A DNA stretch of 19,161 nucleotides, from NCBI GenBank assembly GCA_015501075.1, contig JADNYJ010000598.1, forward strand, positions 1-19,161, in the 5' to 3' direction. The DNA is from Gymnopilus junonius. Lineage: Eukaryota > Basidiomycota > Agaricomycetes > Agaricales > Galerinaceae. Below are positions 1 through 9,590 of the stretch, in pieces (the first letter of the stretch is position 1; the number at the start of each line of letters is the position of its first letter). The position numbers and the translations under genes were made by a program. Under the pieces are notes generated by a model. The model worked only from the letters and a program-made list of their open reading frames with translations. It did no database searches and was not told the origin of the DNA.

Positions 1-377
1 GATAAATAAGGATATTCACTAGAAGCTACAGGAAAATGGCACTCACTGACTTGGTTCACCACTGACATCTCTATCGAAAACCCAAAGAATGATCCATTCT
101 GGGCGACGGATGCATTTTGAGGTACAGCGTTCGTGGTCTCTAACGTAAACGTTGGCGGTAACGCAGTTGGACCGGGTGGAGGGGGTGCGCTGAGAGTGGC
201 CAAACAATATGCCCAGGGACCAGTACAGTTACCGGCTGCATTAACTGTCGTCTGCACAGCTGGCGCCATCGTAGCCTGGGTCCCATACAGATAGTAAACC
301 GTAACCTGAGATGCGCAGCTATGTAGGATCGAAAGAAAGATCAAGGAAAAAAGCATGCCGGAGTTCGCCTTGTTCAT
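1..377 (-). CDS. GH79-type secreted glycoside hydrolase (beta-glucuronidase-like), N-terminal part only
   Basis: The start codon is at 377 and the coding exon runs leftward to about 47, giving roughly 110 residues. The N terminus is a signal peptide (hydrophobic LFSLIFLSIL, then a likely cleavage near CAS-Q). A proline-rich linker with APPPPGP follows, and then the segment SFFGFSIEMSVVNQV. From family knowledge, that segment is the characteristic start of the catalytic domain of basidiomycete GH79 beta-glucuronidase-like enzymes. A donor GTGAGT lies at 46-41 (GTCAGT at 50 is an alternative). GTGAGT keeps the family's NQV and ends the exon in phase 1; the acceptor lies beyond the window edge. 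The protein is probably extracellular and acts on glucuronic-acid-bearing plant or fungal polysaccharides or glycoproteins, but the catalytic glutamates lie outside the window, so activity cannot be judged here. Confidence 0.82.
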   Translation of the reverse strand, partial: MNKANSGMLFSLIFLSILHSCASQVTVYYLYGTQATMAPAVQTTVNAAGNCTGPWAYCLATLSAPPPPGPTALPPTFTLETTNAVPQNASVAQNGSFFGFSIEMSVVNQVSECHFPVASSEYPYL

Positions 378-1339
378 CCTCGCATTGGTCGTTGGTGCCA
401 CGATGTAGCTTGACCAGGACAGAGGAGTGTCAAGGACGCGTCTAGGGTTTCTAAGCGCAGAGGAGCGCAGAGAACTGAACGGAGATGATCACAGTAGCGG
501 GCTAAGGAACACCTGAACCTGTGACGATGTACTTTTCGCCGTATCGGATTTGACATTTCTCCTCGTCTTCTCCATGTGTAGTGGCCACCTAGGCCTTGGT
601 AGACACTAAATATAGCGTTCGAACTACGGAGGTTTTGAGAACAACCCACATCATGATATCATCTATAAAAATATACTCACCCCCAGACCCGTGGCATGCA
701 GTTGCTTGGATAAAAACCAATCCAGCTGGGAGTTTCCTTGCTCCAAGCCTTAGCCCGTGCGTAGATTTCCAGCCTATGCTCGCGCAATTTTATTCCAACT
801 GGTTTCTATGGATGCATGGGTACTAATTAGCAGTGGAAGAGCAGATATTATAGGAACGTGGAATCCGAATAAACGCACTAAAATCCCAATCCGTTCTGCG
901 CATCAGGAATGCGGGCATCTCAGAAATGCGGCCTAATTACCTTTCCATAGAGCCTCATATAGTGGAACATCAGGTATCATGCATCATGTATAGCCCTAAT
1001 ACATGTAGGTCGAAGTAGAGAGAAATTCAGCAAGCGTGCTGCGTCATCGCCCGTTTTCGTCACGTGAACCTGATTACATCACGGTTGCGTCCCGCCGTCC
1101 CCTCCGACTCCCATCGTTCAACGTTCAACATCCACACTCACTTTCAGGTCTGGTTCATATCCTTTTATTATGAACTGGTTGTGAACCCGCCAGCGCTTCT
1201 AGGCCCTTTATCCATGGATTATACCCAATGAAATTCAAGAACGCTGTAAGTCTTGAGTTGGGCAAATTGTCAACAAATTTCTTTAGATTAACTTGAAAAC
1301 CGATTCTTCTCTACCTCGGGATGCGCATCATATACCTGA
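378..1339. other. Intergenic stretch, upstream of the GH79 gene
   Basis: I see no convincing gene in these 960 bases; the short open frames on both strands have no family resemblance and no splice logic. On the minus strand a TATA-like tract (TATTTTTATAG, about 664-675) lies roughly 290 bases upstream of the GH79 start. This is too far for a confident promoter call unless the 5' UTR is long. A CACGTGAA E-box-like site is at 1061-1068, followed at once by TGATTAC and ATCACG, a loose version of the double element seen further right. Confidence 0.5.
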
Positions 1340-2231
1340 TCACCATGTAACCTTCTTAAAAGAGTCGGACTTTCCCTCTGAGGTAAGGGGAATGGACACG
1401 AAAATAGATACGGTCTGATTGCCAGCCTTTAATCCATTCGCGTCCTTGAAGCTCTGGGTATCATACAACGCGTACATGTAATCCAAACTGATTTTGACAT
1501 CAGGAATTGGGTCTGGGTGGAAGTATCCACACGTTATCCACATCGGCTTTTCTCGAAGGTGTTAATGAGAGCAGTGCAATGGTAAAGCAGTGTGTTCTCA
1601 AACTTACGATTCCATTCTGGTCAAAGTCAGGAGCGAAAACCTCCCTCCGCGCCGGCATCTCATGACCATCTCCCTCGATCTCCTGCAGATTATCATCAAT
1701 TCATTCGCTGCCACATCCTCTTCCGATGCCAGTAGAAATATGTACTCCAAAATTTTCTCTAGACACTGGCAAATCATCACTTGGGCCATGAATAAAAGGA
1801 TCAGATATCGACGACAAAGAGAGATCCGAGCTGGCAAAAATGCCCCTATCAAGGTCGAGGTGGATGTACGATGGAACGAACCCTCCAGTCCATGTCTTCG
1901 GTGTCCACGCTTCTTCCGACCTGATCAGCATCGGAATCATATCAAACGAAGCATGATCGTCCATCCCTTCCATTCCGAGTGGCCCATCGCGAGCAAGTCT
2001 CCCCTTGAAACCTTGGCTCATGGTTTCTTCGGATGTTCCATTTTGAGAGAATACCGTATAAGGTGAGCTAATCATCCCCTTGCTATGTGGATGGAAGGAT
2101 ACTCTTTCTGGGACAATGAACCAGAAGCTGGGGTCATGGTTGTACCATGTGCGTGACACTGTCTGTGCGATCTTCAGGGAGCTGGGAGAAGTCTGGTCAC
2201 AGACGTCTGCAGATGGAAGTGGAATGAACAT
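1340..2231 (-). CDS. Hypothetical protein, three exons, no recognised family
   Basis: I assemble exons 2231-1746, 1682-1608 and 1546-1340, with introns of 63 nt (GTACAT...CTGCAG) and 61 nt (GTAAGT...AAAAG). All junctions are in phase 0, giving 768 nt and a 255-residue product that ends at TGA 1342-1340. The first exon is open for over 480 bases. The middle exon encodes an acidic, proline-containing stretch (MPARREVFAPDFDQNGI). The last exon continues PMWITCGYFHPDPIPDVKIS. I do not recognise a domain, signal peptide or membrane segment. The start at 2231 is the first in-frame ATG; a TATA-like box on this strand at 2314-2306 fits transcription starting shortly upstream. A CTGCAG just inside the proposed first exon could instead be an acceptor, so the 5' end is uncertain. 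A 158-codon open frame on the opposite strand overlaps this gene, but it has no splice support. Confidence 0.5.
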
Positions 2232-2305
2232 GAGAATTTTTCAATATTCGAATATGTAAATTTTGGTCGGGAGGTTTTCATACTTGAGGTGAAATGCGAC
2301 CCTAC

Positions 2306-2314
2306 ATATAAATA
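2306..2314 (-). promoter_or_regulatory. TATA-like box for the orphan gene at 1340-2231
   Basis: On the minus strand the sequence reads TATTTATAT, about 75 bases upstream of the ATG at 2231. Both position and composition fit a core promoter for that gene. No other element around it was identified. Confidence 0.35.
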
Positions 2315-3318
2315 CCTTCCTGGAGCACTGTCTCATGTACACAGCCCATGCGAACCACATAGCTCGACAATCAAAATATCATGGAACGCCACGTTATCGG
2401 AGAGCTCAACTTTCGAATTGCAGAAATGCACAAGTGGAATAAGCAAAATGCTGAAGATATTACACCCGTTCCGCAAAGATTTTACACAACACGGAAAGCT
2501 ATGAATCATCAGGAGAGACCATTGCAAAGGGCCGGATGATGTATAGAAAAGCCAAGATGACACCCCACAGAAGAACGGAAGAACGGAAGGGAGGTTCGAG
2601 TAATCAGCCATGGAAAACCCCATCGGTCAAAGAGGGGGGACAAGGTTTCAAATTGAGTGGGGCAAGCTAGCACATAAGTCCCCGATGGAGACAACGACAA
2701 AGAGACAATCCGGAGACGAAACTTGAAATACCACATACAACCAACGTCTGTATTCATTTGATCAATGATGTAGACGACTTGCAAGAGAGGTACGGACGTC
2801 GAGAGCCAGGGATCGATAGAGGAGGTCCGACACCCTCGAGGACGGTTTAAGAATGAGCAGGAGTAGCTGTTTATGAAGTCTACGACAGGCTTATACGTAT
2901 TCCTCCTTGATTTGACGTTACTCGTTTACGATGTGCAGCAGTGGTTGAGTTGCATACAGCAGGGTCAAAAGTCAACCGCCATTTGTTAGTGCCAACTGAA
3001 CAGGGGAATGCGGAGGAAGACACAAAGAGCAACTATAAGGAAGGAAATAAGCTTCATACACCGAAAGAATTACAGGGGTTCTCCCACAGCAAGCGGAGAG
3101 CTTCACTCACAATGTTATCGATTACTTCCATGACCAAGTCGCATCGTTTACGTGTTCGATCTCGAATGTGATAATGTCAGAGGCTGAGGCGACACAGAAG
3201 ACCGCTGACTATGAGGTGCAGAGACGTAGAAAGCGAGCGGAAGGGCACAACGCTGGAGTCATCAGAGAACGTTCGATTTCAATGCCAGCTCATTGAGCTT
3301 TGTGGGCTGTAGTCCCAT

Positions 3319-3345
3319 CACATGATTAGCTTTATACGCGATTAG
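3319..3345 (+). promoter_or_regulatory. Double E-box-like element, copy 1 (diverged)
   Basis: CACATGATTA is followed after 7 bases by ACGCGATTAG. This has the same architecture as the copies at 6545 and 7166 but with one substitution in each CACGTG-type core. It is probably a binding site for a bHLH-type regulator; the protein is not identifiable from here. Confidence 0.35.
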
Positions 3346-6300
3346 GGCGCGGCGCATAGACCCGCCAGTCAAAATTGACGGACATGGCCATAGATAAGCA
3401 ATCAATTATTCAGGCGTCGATCCACCATCTCCTGATAATATGAGGAAGGTCCACATACTCACATCAAGAATATCCCACTGGTAAGAACAGAACAGAATTC
3501 CGTACACGAGGTCCAGTTAAATTTCAGGACACTCGGCATGACCCCGGAAGGTGCTACAAACTTCTGAAAAACCAGGTTCACCAACGCAGAGAGTACCACA
3601 GAGGCACCATTGTTTTATTTTCGATCCACATTCCAAGGGACACAGTCGCAATGAACCCGAAAGATGAATCAGCCATCTTCTTTTATTCATAAGAAAACAA
3701 TGTTAAAATAGAGAGAGAGTAAATAATGTCGCACGCGGGCATGCAATATATCATGATTTCAACTAGCCAAGAGTAAGCAGAAGAAGAAAAAAGTGGAAAT
3801 AAAATGGCGTGCGACACAAGCGCTATACTCCAGAACCTATGACCAGCCTAAAAACACAGCAAAAGAGGGATTCTGGTTACCGACAGAGAGAGCCTCTCAA
3901 GACAATATGAATCCAATGATAAGCCAAAGCCAACACCCCCCCCAATTCTACATGATTGAACTTGAATCACAGTGATAGTGCATGTACAAAACCTCTCCTG
4001 TCGTCTGTCGATGAGAAGAGGGGCTTTATCAGGATGCATATGTAAGGAATGAGTATAAAAAGAATAAAGAGAGATAGAGTAATAACAACATGTCAATAAA
4101 GGCCGAGAAAGTGAAAAAAGTGTCCGATGAATGTGCAAACAAGAGTCAATGCATAAACAAAACACAATGCCAGGTACTTGAGATACGAAATGCAATAACC
4201 CTGAAAAACGTGATTCCAGCACCACAGATCGAATACTTCTATGTATACAGACAGGACAAGGAACAAAGCACCCAGTCATTCTTTTCTCGACCGTCTTCCA
4301 GGGACAGGACACAATTTCGATTCAACAACCTGGCAAACCAGTTCTGCAATAAGAGGACACAGGGCAGAAGCAAAGGATATATGCGAGTCAAGTGAAATAG
4401 AACTGTAAAAATGACAAGACGTCAATCACTTGAGAAGCAAATCCATGCGCCGCTTAGATCGAGGGATGCTCGGAAGAAAGGAACAAAAAGGAAGAATGTT
4501 CGCCCCATTGGAGAATCAAATCAATGGATGTGAGCAAAAGGAAAACGAAATGGGAGAAAGTAAAGAACAGATCCAAGACCCAAATCCCAAATCCAACCAA
4601 GTATCTAGAGCAGGAAGAGAGAGAGGCAGGAGAAAATAAGACGCACCGTGGACGAGCAAAATAGAGGCTACACACAGAAAGAGTGACGGACAAAAGGGGG
4701 GAGCTTGACTCAAAGAAATAGGTCACCCTAAGAGTATAAGTACGCGCTAAACTCCCCCCCAAAGAAACTCAAGGTCATACGACAATTAATTATGAAAGAA
4801 GTAGGGCAGTGATTCGCACTAGGCAAGTAATCAGTGATAAGAGAAGACAAGAAAGGAAGCAGGCTCACACTTGAACTCATACCGCTCACACCGAGGAGAT
4901 CACGGAGTCTGCAGATGGAAGCTTTGCTCGTCTCGTCGCCGTAAGGTTCTGACCAATGCGTACGAACGAAATATAAATATCGAGAACCTCACATAGTTGC
5001 AAAGGAAATGCTTCCCCAGATCTTTTCGAGTGTCCACATAATCCAGGGTCAATAGGGCGCTTACCGTAATGAGTATAAGCCCAACAGAGATGAAACAGAG
5101 CCGAATGTTAGGTTGCACTCTTGATGGCGGGTTAGCTGAGAAAGCCAGATTGAATTGTCAAAACCGCTTCTCTGTTGTATTAAATGAATTCGAAGGTAAC
5201 AACGAGAAAACGTTCCTTGAACGCGATGTAAGACATAACGCGCGAGATGTCGTACAAGTGCTACCCATGGATATGACACTAGAGTGCTGACTCATTGATC
5301 AGAGATTCTTATGCATCCCATACAAAACAGGAGGAAGAAATCTACTGATCAAAGTTGATTGCAAGGTACGCATTTCATGGATATATATGCCACCGATGGT
5401 ACGAGGGTTTGGGTTTGGAAGAATGAAAAGAAGAAGAAAACGCAAGAACAAAAACGAAAGCTCGAAAGCTCGAAAACCCTAACTCGAGACCATCACGCAT
5501 TTAGTCACTATGATCCGGAGGTGATAAAAACGAGGTACGTCCAATGGCAGCGGCATCAGGGAATGCAAGGTGAGGATTACTTTGGACGTAGTTCAGCAGG
5601 AGGAGCGAAATGCACAAGGAAGGTACATATATCCACGTCTAAAGCTCCCTCCGACGAGAAAAGATTGAAAAAAGCCCACGAGAATATAGACAATGCCGTG
5701 CACAGTGAGGAACAAAGAAGCGACATGACTACGACCCCACAAAAAAGGTGCTCGGCCATCAAGATGGAAAGACACAATAAAACCATGAAATATCGTCCAT
5801 GTAAACAAATGGATAAAGAAAGCGAAGAAAAAGCATACCCGTATAAGAGTCCCAGATATAAACGGCGACCGCTGGTGAACCTGCCAGCAAACTGAACGAC
5901 GTGTCACTTCCAATGCCCGACGATCATGCGTTATGAATCTCATGCTTATTAAATCCTGTGTCAATTTGGAAAATGGTTTTCATGTGGGCCCATTGTAAAG
6001 CAGGAACCGTTGAACGATGACAAGAAGAGACAGCGGAAGAGCAACAGCCCAATGAAAGCACGGAACACAGAAGACTCACTATCACAAACACTCGACCTTC
6101 ACCCTATAGAGGGCTCCTGCTCGCGATGTGCATGGACAGTGCATATATCCACCTCCGTCTTGCTGGACGGTGTTGGAGAGACTGTAACTGGAGGGACTTG
6201 GATCGACCGTCGGAACCACATATGCTACATAGACAGAAACGAGCAGCCACAAGTACCAAATGTAATCAAATAAGGGAGATGATCGCAGAATCCCACTGGA

Positions 6301-6544
6301 AAGCCTCATTCACGGTGGCTGACAGTGACCAGGCCGAGTACACGCCACGCCTTTCCGATAATCTTGCGACAAACTTGCGCCTGTTCCACGGTCGAATGCG
6401 ATAGAGTTGGAAGGGAAGATAGGGATAAACGATACATTCTGTCGCAGTCGTCTGAGCCTGAGGGAAATGGTGGTGTGAGGAGAGGAGTCGTTCACAATGA
6501 GACCCCGGGTGACGAAATTGAATGACAGCGAGGACGGTTCTCAC

Positions 6545-6571
6545 CACGTGATTGCTGTTGTACGTGATTAG
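6545..6571 (+). promoter_or_regulatory. Double E-box-like element, copy 2
   Basis: CACGTGATTG, a 7-base spacer, then ACGTGATTAG. CACGTG is the classic core bound by fungal bHLH proteins such as Cbf1-like factors. Two directly repeated half-elements 17 bases apart, shared with copies 1 and 3, argue for a composite regulatory site rather than chance. It sits about 110 bases upstream of a weak minus-strand exon candidate (ATG at 6437). Confidence 0.45.
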
Positions 6572-7165
6572 GGGCCCCACTAGTGAACGTATGTACGCAG
6601 ATCTCTGTCGCAGTAACCATGACAATTAGACGGCAAAGTATCATTTACATGTGAACTCCAAATGATCTTTCCTAGCCTAAGTGTCCATATAAATGGCACA
6701 GGAAAAGGGAATTTGAGGAAAACAAAAGGAAAAAGGTCAAAGGATAGATTCCAATTCATAATTCGAGGAACTGGGACAGGGGTACTCACCGACCGACAGG
6801 AGACGACTCTTACGTTACAGTTACCACCATTCCAAGGGAACATCGATGCCCAATGGACAATTCTGAATGAGTACGACTCCTTCAAACTGTGGTGGTGGTT
6901 GGGCACTGACCAAGAGAAGTCTCCTATCAACAATAAGAAAAGGCCCAGGTTCACGGACAGGTTGAAGGATGCAAATTGAAGGTGAAGTGAAATAAGTAAA
7001 GCAAAGAGGGAGCTACCTTTGGAGAGCCGAAACAGGGCATTGAGCGAAAGGAAGAGAGGGTTGAAACGGCATGGGTCGTCGACTGATAGGAAGTTCAAGT
7101 TTAAATACGCAGTCTAAGGTTGACTGTGACGAACAGGCCTCGAATGCTGGTCTGTGCGGTTTCAC

Positions 7166-7191
7166 CACGTGATTGTACTGGACGTGATTAG
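7166..7191 (+). promoter_or_regulatory. Double E-box-like element, copy 3
   Basis: CACGTGATTG, a 6-base spacer, then ACGTGATTAG. It lies between the protease gene (start 7415, +) and a weak minus-strand candidate whose TATTTAA box is at 7107-7101. It could therefore serve either direction. The flanks TTTCAC (left) and AG (right) also resemble copy 2. Confidence 0.45.
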
Positions 7192-7414
7192 CAGCAGTCT
7201 AGAGTAATAATTACGAGTCTACTGGATACAGCTTCCAAATTTTTGTTCAAACCTTGATTTATAGATGATAAAATACAGCTCTCTTTAATTCGGAGCATTT
7301 AAAAAATTAGCTGAGTGCGTCGGTAGGATTTAGATGTGCCTGATTTTGTATTATACGTGGGAAAGTAATTGCTGATGACTGGTGATTTGTTTTTGACTAC
7401 CACGGTCACAATCT

Positions 7415-8767
7415 ATGACCTGCAAACACACGAAACTGATCTTCGAACCTTCCCCGCATGCTGAAATTATAGGATACCAAAGGCACACTGCTCAGAAACG
7501 GGCAGCTGCAGCCGTCTCTGCTACCATTAGAAAGGACTTCTCTGACGAAAACGACATACTCAATTCAACTTTTCCTGGCCCATTAGTCCTACCCGACGAT
7601 GCTCTATCTATCGATCCACGCTGCCCTCCTCAGAGTCTGCGCTCCTGGCTGCGTTTAAAGGATCGTAATGAAGTTACCTCAGACAAGAACGTCATTTACA
7701 TTGCTGCTCCCCCGGATATGGACTCTGATGTCAAATTTATGCAATCCTGGACTCATCCACAGATAAAAAGCAAGTCGTTGCCGGTTCCAAAGCCACGTAT
7801 AGCGGACGTTATCGATTATCTCACAGCTTTTTACCACGGCTTACAAGTCAAGATCTTGCCGCCGCCCAAGCTGTGCTTTACCAGTTGGGACGCAGGAACC
7901 GCCCCAAAGCGTTCGAAATCAAAATCTTCGAAACCCACAATTCCCTCTTACATTGGACTCAATACCCACACTGAATGCGTCCGTATCCGCTCTCGTCCTT
8001 CGTCCGACGATATCTTCCCGGCGCAGCTTAATTTAGACGACCTCCTGGACGCTGCGATGGGTATACTCCCCGAAGACGCCTATGCGCTTCTCCTCCTTGT
8101 GAACCATGACCTTTACGAAGACGACGATGACGCCTTCGTCTGTGGTCGTGCGTACGGCGGGAGTCGAGTTGCTGTTATCTCCACCGCACGATACAACCCC
8201 CTTTTGGATGATATACAAAACGTGGAACGGGAGCATTCTTGGCCAGCGTCCCATTGTGAATCGTACATGCGTGCATGTTGTGAAACAACTGACCCATCCT
8301 CGTCAAGACCCAAGAAAAAATTCAAATTACAGAAAGTTGATCCCGACCACTCCAAATCACCACCACAGCCGTCTACGTCTCCTATCCTACAGGCCCTATC
8401 CGCGCACACCGCTCTACCCGCATTCGATACATCGTCGTCCCCGACTACACTATCCGGTCTATGGCTCGGACGCGTATGCCGTACCGCCAGCCACGAGCTC
8501 GGGCACTGCTTTGGCATGGAACACTGCGTTTACTACGCTTGCGTCATGCAATCTACTTCGAACCTCGGAGAAGACGCAAGACAACCGCCGTACTTGTGTC
8601 CCGTCGACTTGGCGAAAATGTTACATAGTACTCGGAGCACGGCCGAAGCACGATATCAAGCGCTGCTTGCGTTTTGCGACCAACATGAGGATGTTCATCT
8701 GTTTGCAGCATTCGCTGCGTGGATTCGCGCTCATTTGACGATAGAGTACCCTCAACTTTCATCGTGA
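7415..8767 (+). CDS. Archaemetzincin-type zinc metalloprotease
   Basis: This is a single uninterrupted 450-codon frame. Residues 360-371 read HELGHCFGMEHC, followed by Cys376 and Met378. This matches the archaemetzincin signature HExxHxxGxxHC-x4-C-x-M: three His ligands for the catalytic zinc, the catalytic Glu361, and the family-specific Cys cluster and Met-turn. A second Cys motif follows as CPVD (395-398), where the animal proteins I know have CPxC, so the fourth Cys of the structural zinc site is Asp398 here. The N-terminal half (about 90-280) fits the family's alpha/beta region, with hydrophobic strands such as ALLLLVN and RVAVIST. A polar, Ser/Pro/Lys-rich insert at about 290-345 separates it from the active-site helix. 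There is no signal peptide or membrane segment, so it is probably cytosolic or nuclear. The start is the first ATG of the frame. The natural substrate is unknown for the family. Confidence 0.88.
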   Translation: MTCKHTKLIFEPSPHAEIIGYQRHTAQKRAAAAVSATIRKDFSDENDILNSTFPGPLVLPDDALSIDPRCPPQSLRSWLRLKDRNEVTSDKNVIYIAAPPDMDSDVKFMQSWTHPQIKSKSLPVPKPRIADVIDYLTAFYHGLQVKILPPPKLCFTSWDAGTAPKRSKSKSSKPTIPSYIGLNTHTECVRIRSRPSSDDIFPAQLNLDDLLDAAMGILPEDAYALLLLVNHDLYEDDDDAFVCGRAYGGSRVAVISTARYNPLLDDIQNVEREHSWPASHCESYMRACCETTDPSSSRPKKKFKLQKVDPDHSKSPPQPSTSPILQALSAHTALPAFDTSSSPTTLSGLWLGRVCRTASHELGHCFGMEHCVYYACVMQSTSNLGEDARQPPYLCPVDLAKMLHSTRSTAEARYQALLAFCDQHEDVHLFAAFAAWIRAHLTIEYPQLSS

Positions 8768-9590
8768 AGATAATGTTCGGACTGATTCGATTTAGATATC
8801 GCTTGCTGTACTTTTGATATTTTAATAGCCTAACTTATTTTCGGGACCCTAGTTAACCAATTGCGATTATGGTCTCGATGCAATGGCTATGGAGCTATCT
8901 GTACCAGAGTTGTCGACCCAACTGTAATTGTGATCTGTAGCTCATGTAATGTGAAACGTCAACATGAAAGATGAAAGGAAGATAGTCAAATTTCAATAGG
9001 CGAAAAGGGTTTTGTCCCAAAGGCCAAAAACCAGAAGAACCATACATTCGGGTAGAACGGGCCTTTCAATGCTTACGATCTCTGGGAGCCTCAGGGAACA
9101 TACTCTCAGCACAAACATAACCACACTAGACAGCCGTGAAGCGGTAGTAGCGAGGAAATGCATGCAAAGTCATTTAAAAGGATCCATGGACTGCAGGGAG
9201 CGTGTTGGGATATTAAAATGGTAAGTCGTGTGTGATGTCTCGGTTATGTAATTCTTATTTTTGATCTAGAACTTACCTGAAGGCTGCAAGAGATCCTTTC
9301 AACGATCCTTCAGGTTCTGCTATACGTCTGGTGCTACTGTTCTTTTGGTGCCAGTTGCCAGAGGAAGAGGCTGTGCCATATTCCAGGCCCCTGTGTCCTT
9401 TGCATCTCGTGTCCAATGAACAGGCCGGTATATATAAAAGCTTCAAGGAAATCGTGTACTTGATCTCGCACATCGATATCCTACTGACTATAACCCTTCT
9501 CTACTTGCTCGAGCACCGCATCGCCGCCAGAGTCGCTTCTTCACCGTATTGAACCGGCTCTCGGATAAAGGCGAGATATCTTTCACTTCG
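8768..9590. other. Intergenic region between the protease and membrane-protein genes
   Basis: It holds the 3' end of the protease transcript and the promoter and 5' UTR of the next gene. A 73-codon frame ends just before the next gene's start but is closed by a stop, and I see no in-phase splice into it. No other gene is visible. Confidence 0.55.
9429..9439 (+). promoter_or_regulatory. TATA box of the multi-pass membrane protein gene
   Basis: TATATATAAAA is a near-perfect TATA box. Transcription starting about 30 bases downstream would give a 5' UTR of roughly 120 bases before the ATG at 9591. Confidence 0.6.

Larger units (their letters stand above)
2315..7414. other. 5.1-kb stretch without a confidently identifiable gene
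   Basis: Translations on both strands give only short or biased frames. From about 3650 to 5900 the + strand is strongly purine-rich, so + frames become Lys/Glu/Arg-rich and - frames Leu/Phe/Ser-rich; these look like composition artefacts. Two minus-strand exon pairs can be drawn with canonical splice sites and in-phase joins. One is 7072-7017 plus 6923-6821 (52 residues, containing FEGVVLIQNCPLGIDVP). The other is 6437-6314 plus 6224-6082 (88 residues). Each lies downstream of a double CACGTGATT element, and the first also has a TATTTAA box (7107-7101). Their introns (93 and 89 nt) are longer than those of the certain genes, and neither product is recognisable, so I do not call them as genes. 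A 40-codon + frame at 3174-3296 and a minus ATG at 3676 are equally weak. The stretch may hold long UTRs, non-coding transcripts or gene relics. Confidence 0.5.

Noticed and set aside
1590..2066. 158-codon + frame with several Cys and His
   Set aside because: The opposite strand gives a longer, phase-consistent spliced gene. The Cys/His spacing does not match a zinc-finger pattern I know.
2333..2623. Minus-strand frame with hydrophobic segments (96 codons)
   Set aside because: Hydrophobicity is spread over all three minus frames because the sequence is T-rich; there is no signal-peptide layout or exon continuation.
3848..4312. 154-codon - frame rich in Cys, Leu and Ser
   Set aside because: It is a low-complexity product of pyrimidine-rich sequence, with no conserved motif or membrane topology that makes sense.
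5475..5490. AACCCTAA telomere-like word after a triple AAGCTCG-type repeat
   Set aside because: Only one telomeric unit is present. It is not a tandem array, so it is not evidence of a telomere or an internal telomeric tract.
5359..5895. 178-codon + frame rich in Lys, Glu and Arg
   Set aside because: It lies in the purine-rich tract and its composition is explained by that bias. It shows no domain, and the opposite strand is also open over much of it.
8106..8738. 210-codon + frame inside the protease gene
   Set aside because: It is a shadow of the archaemetzincin frame; the real frame carries the full catalytic signature.
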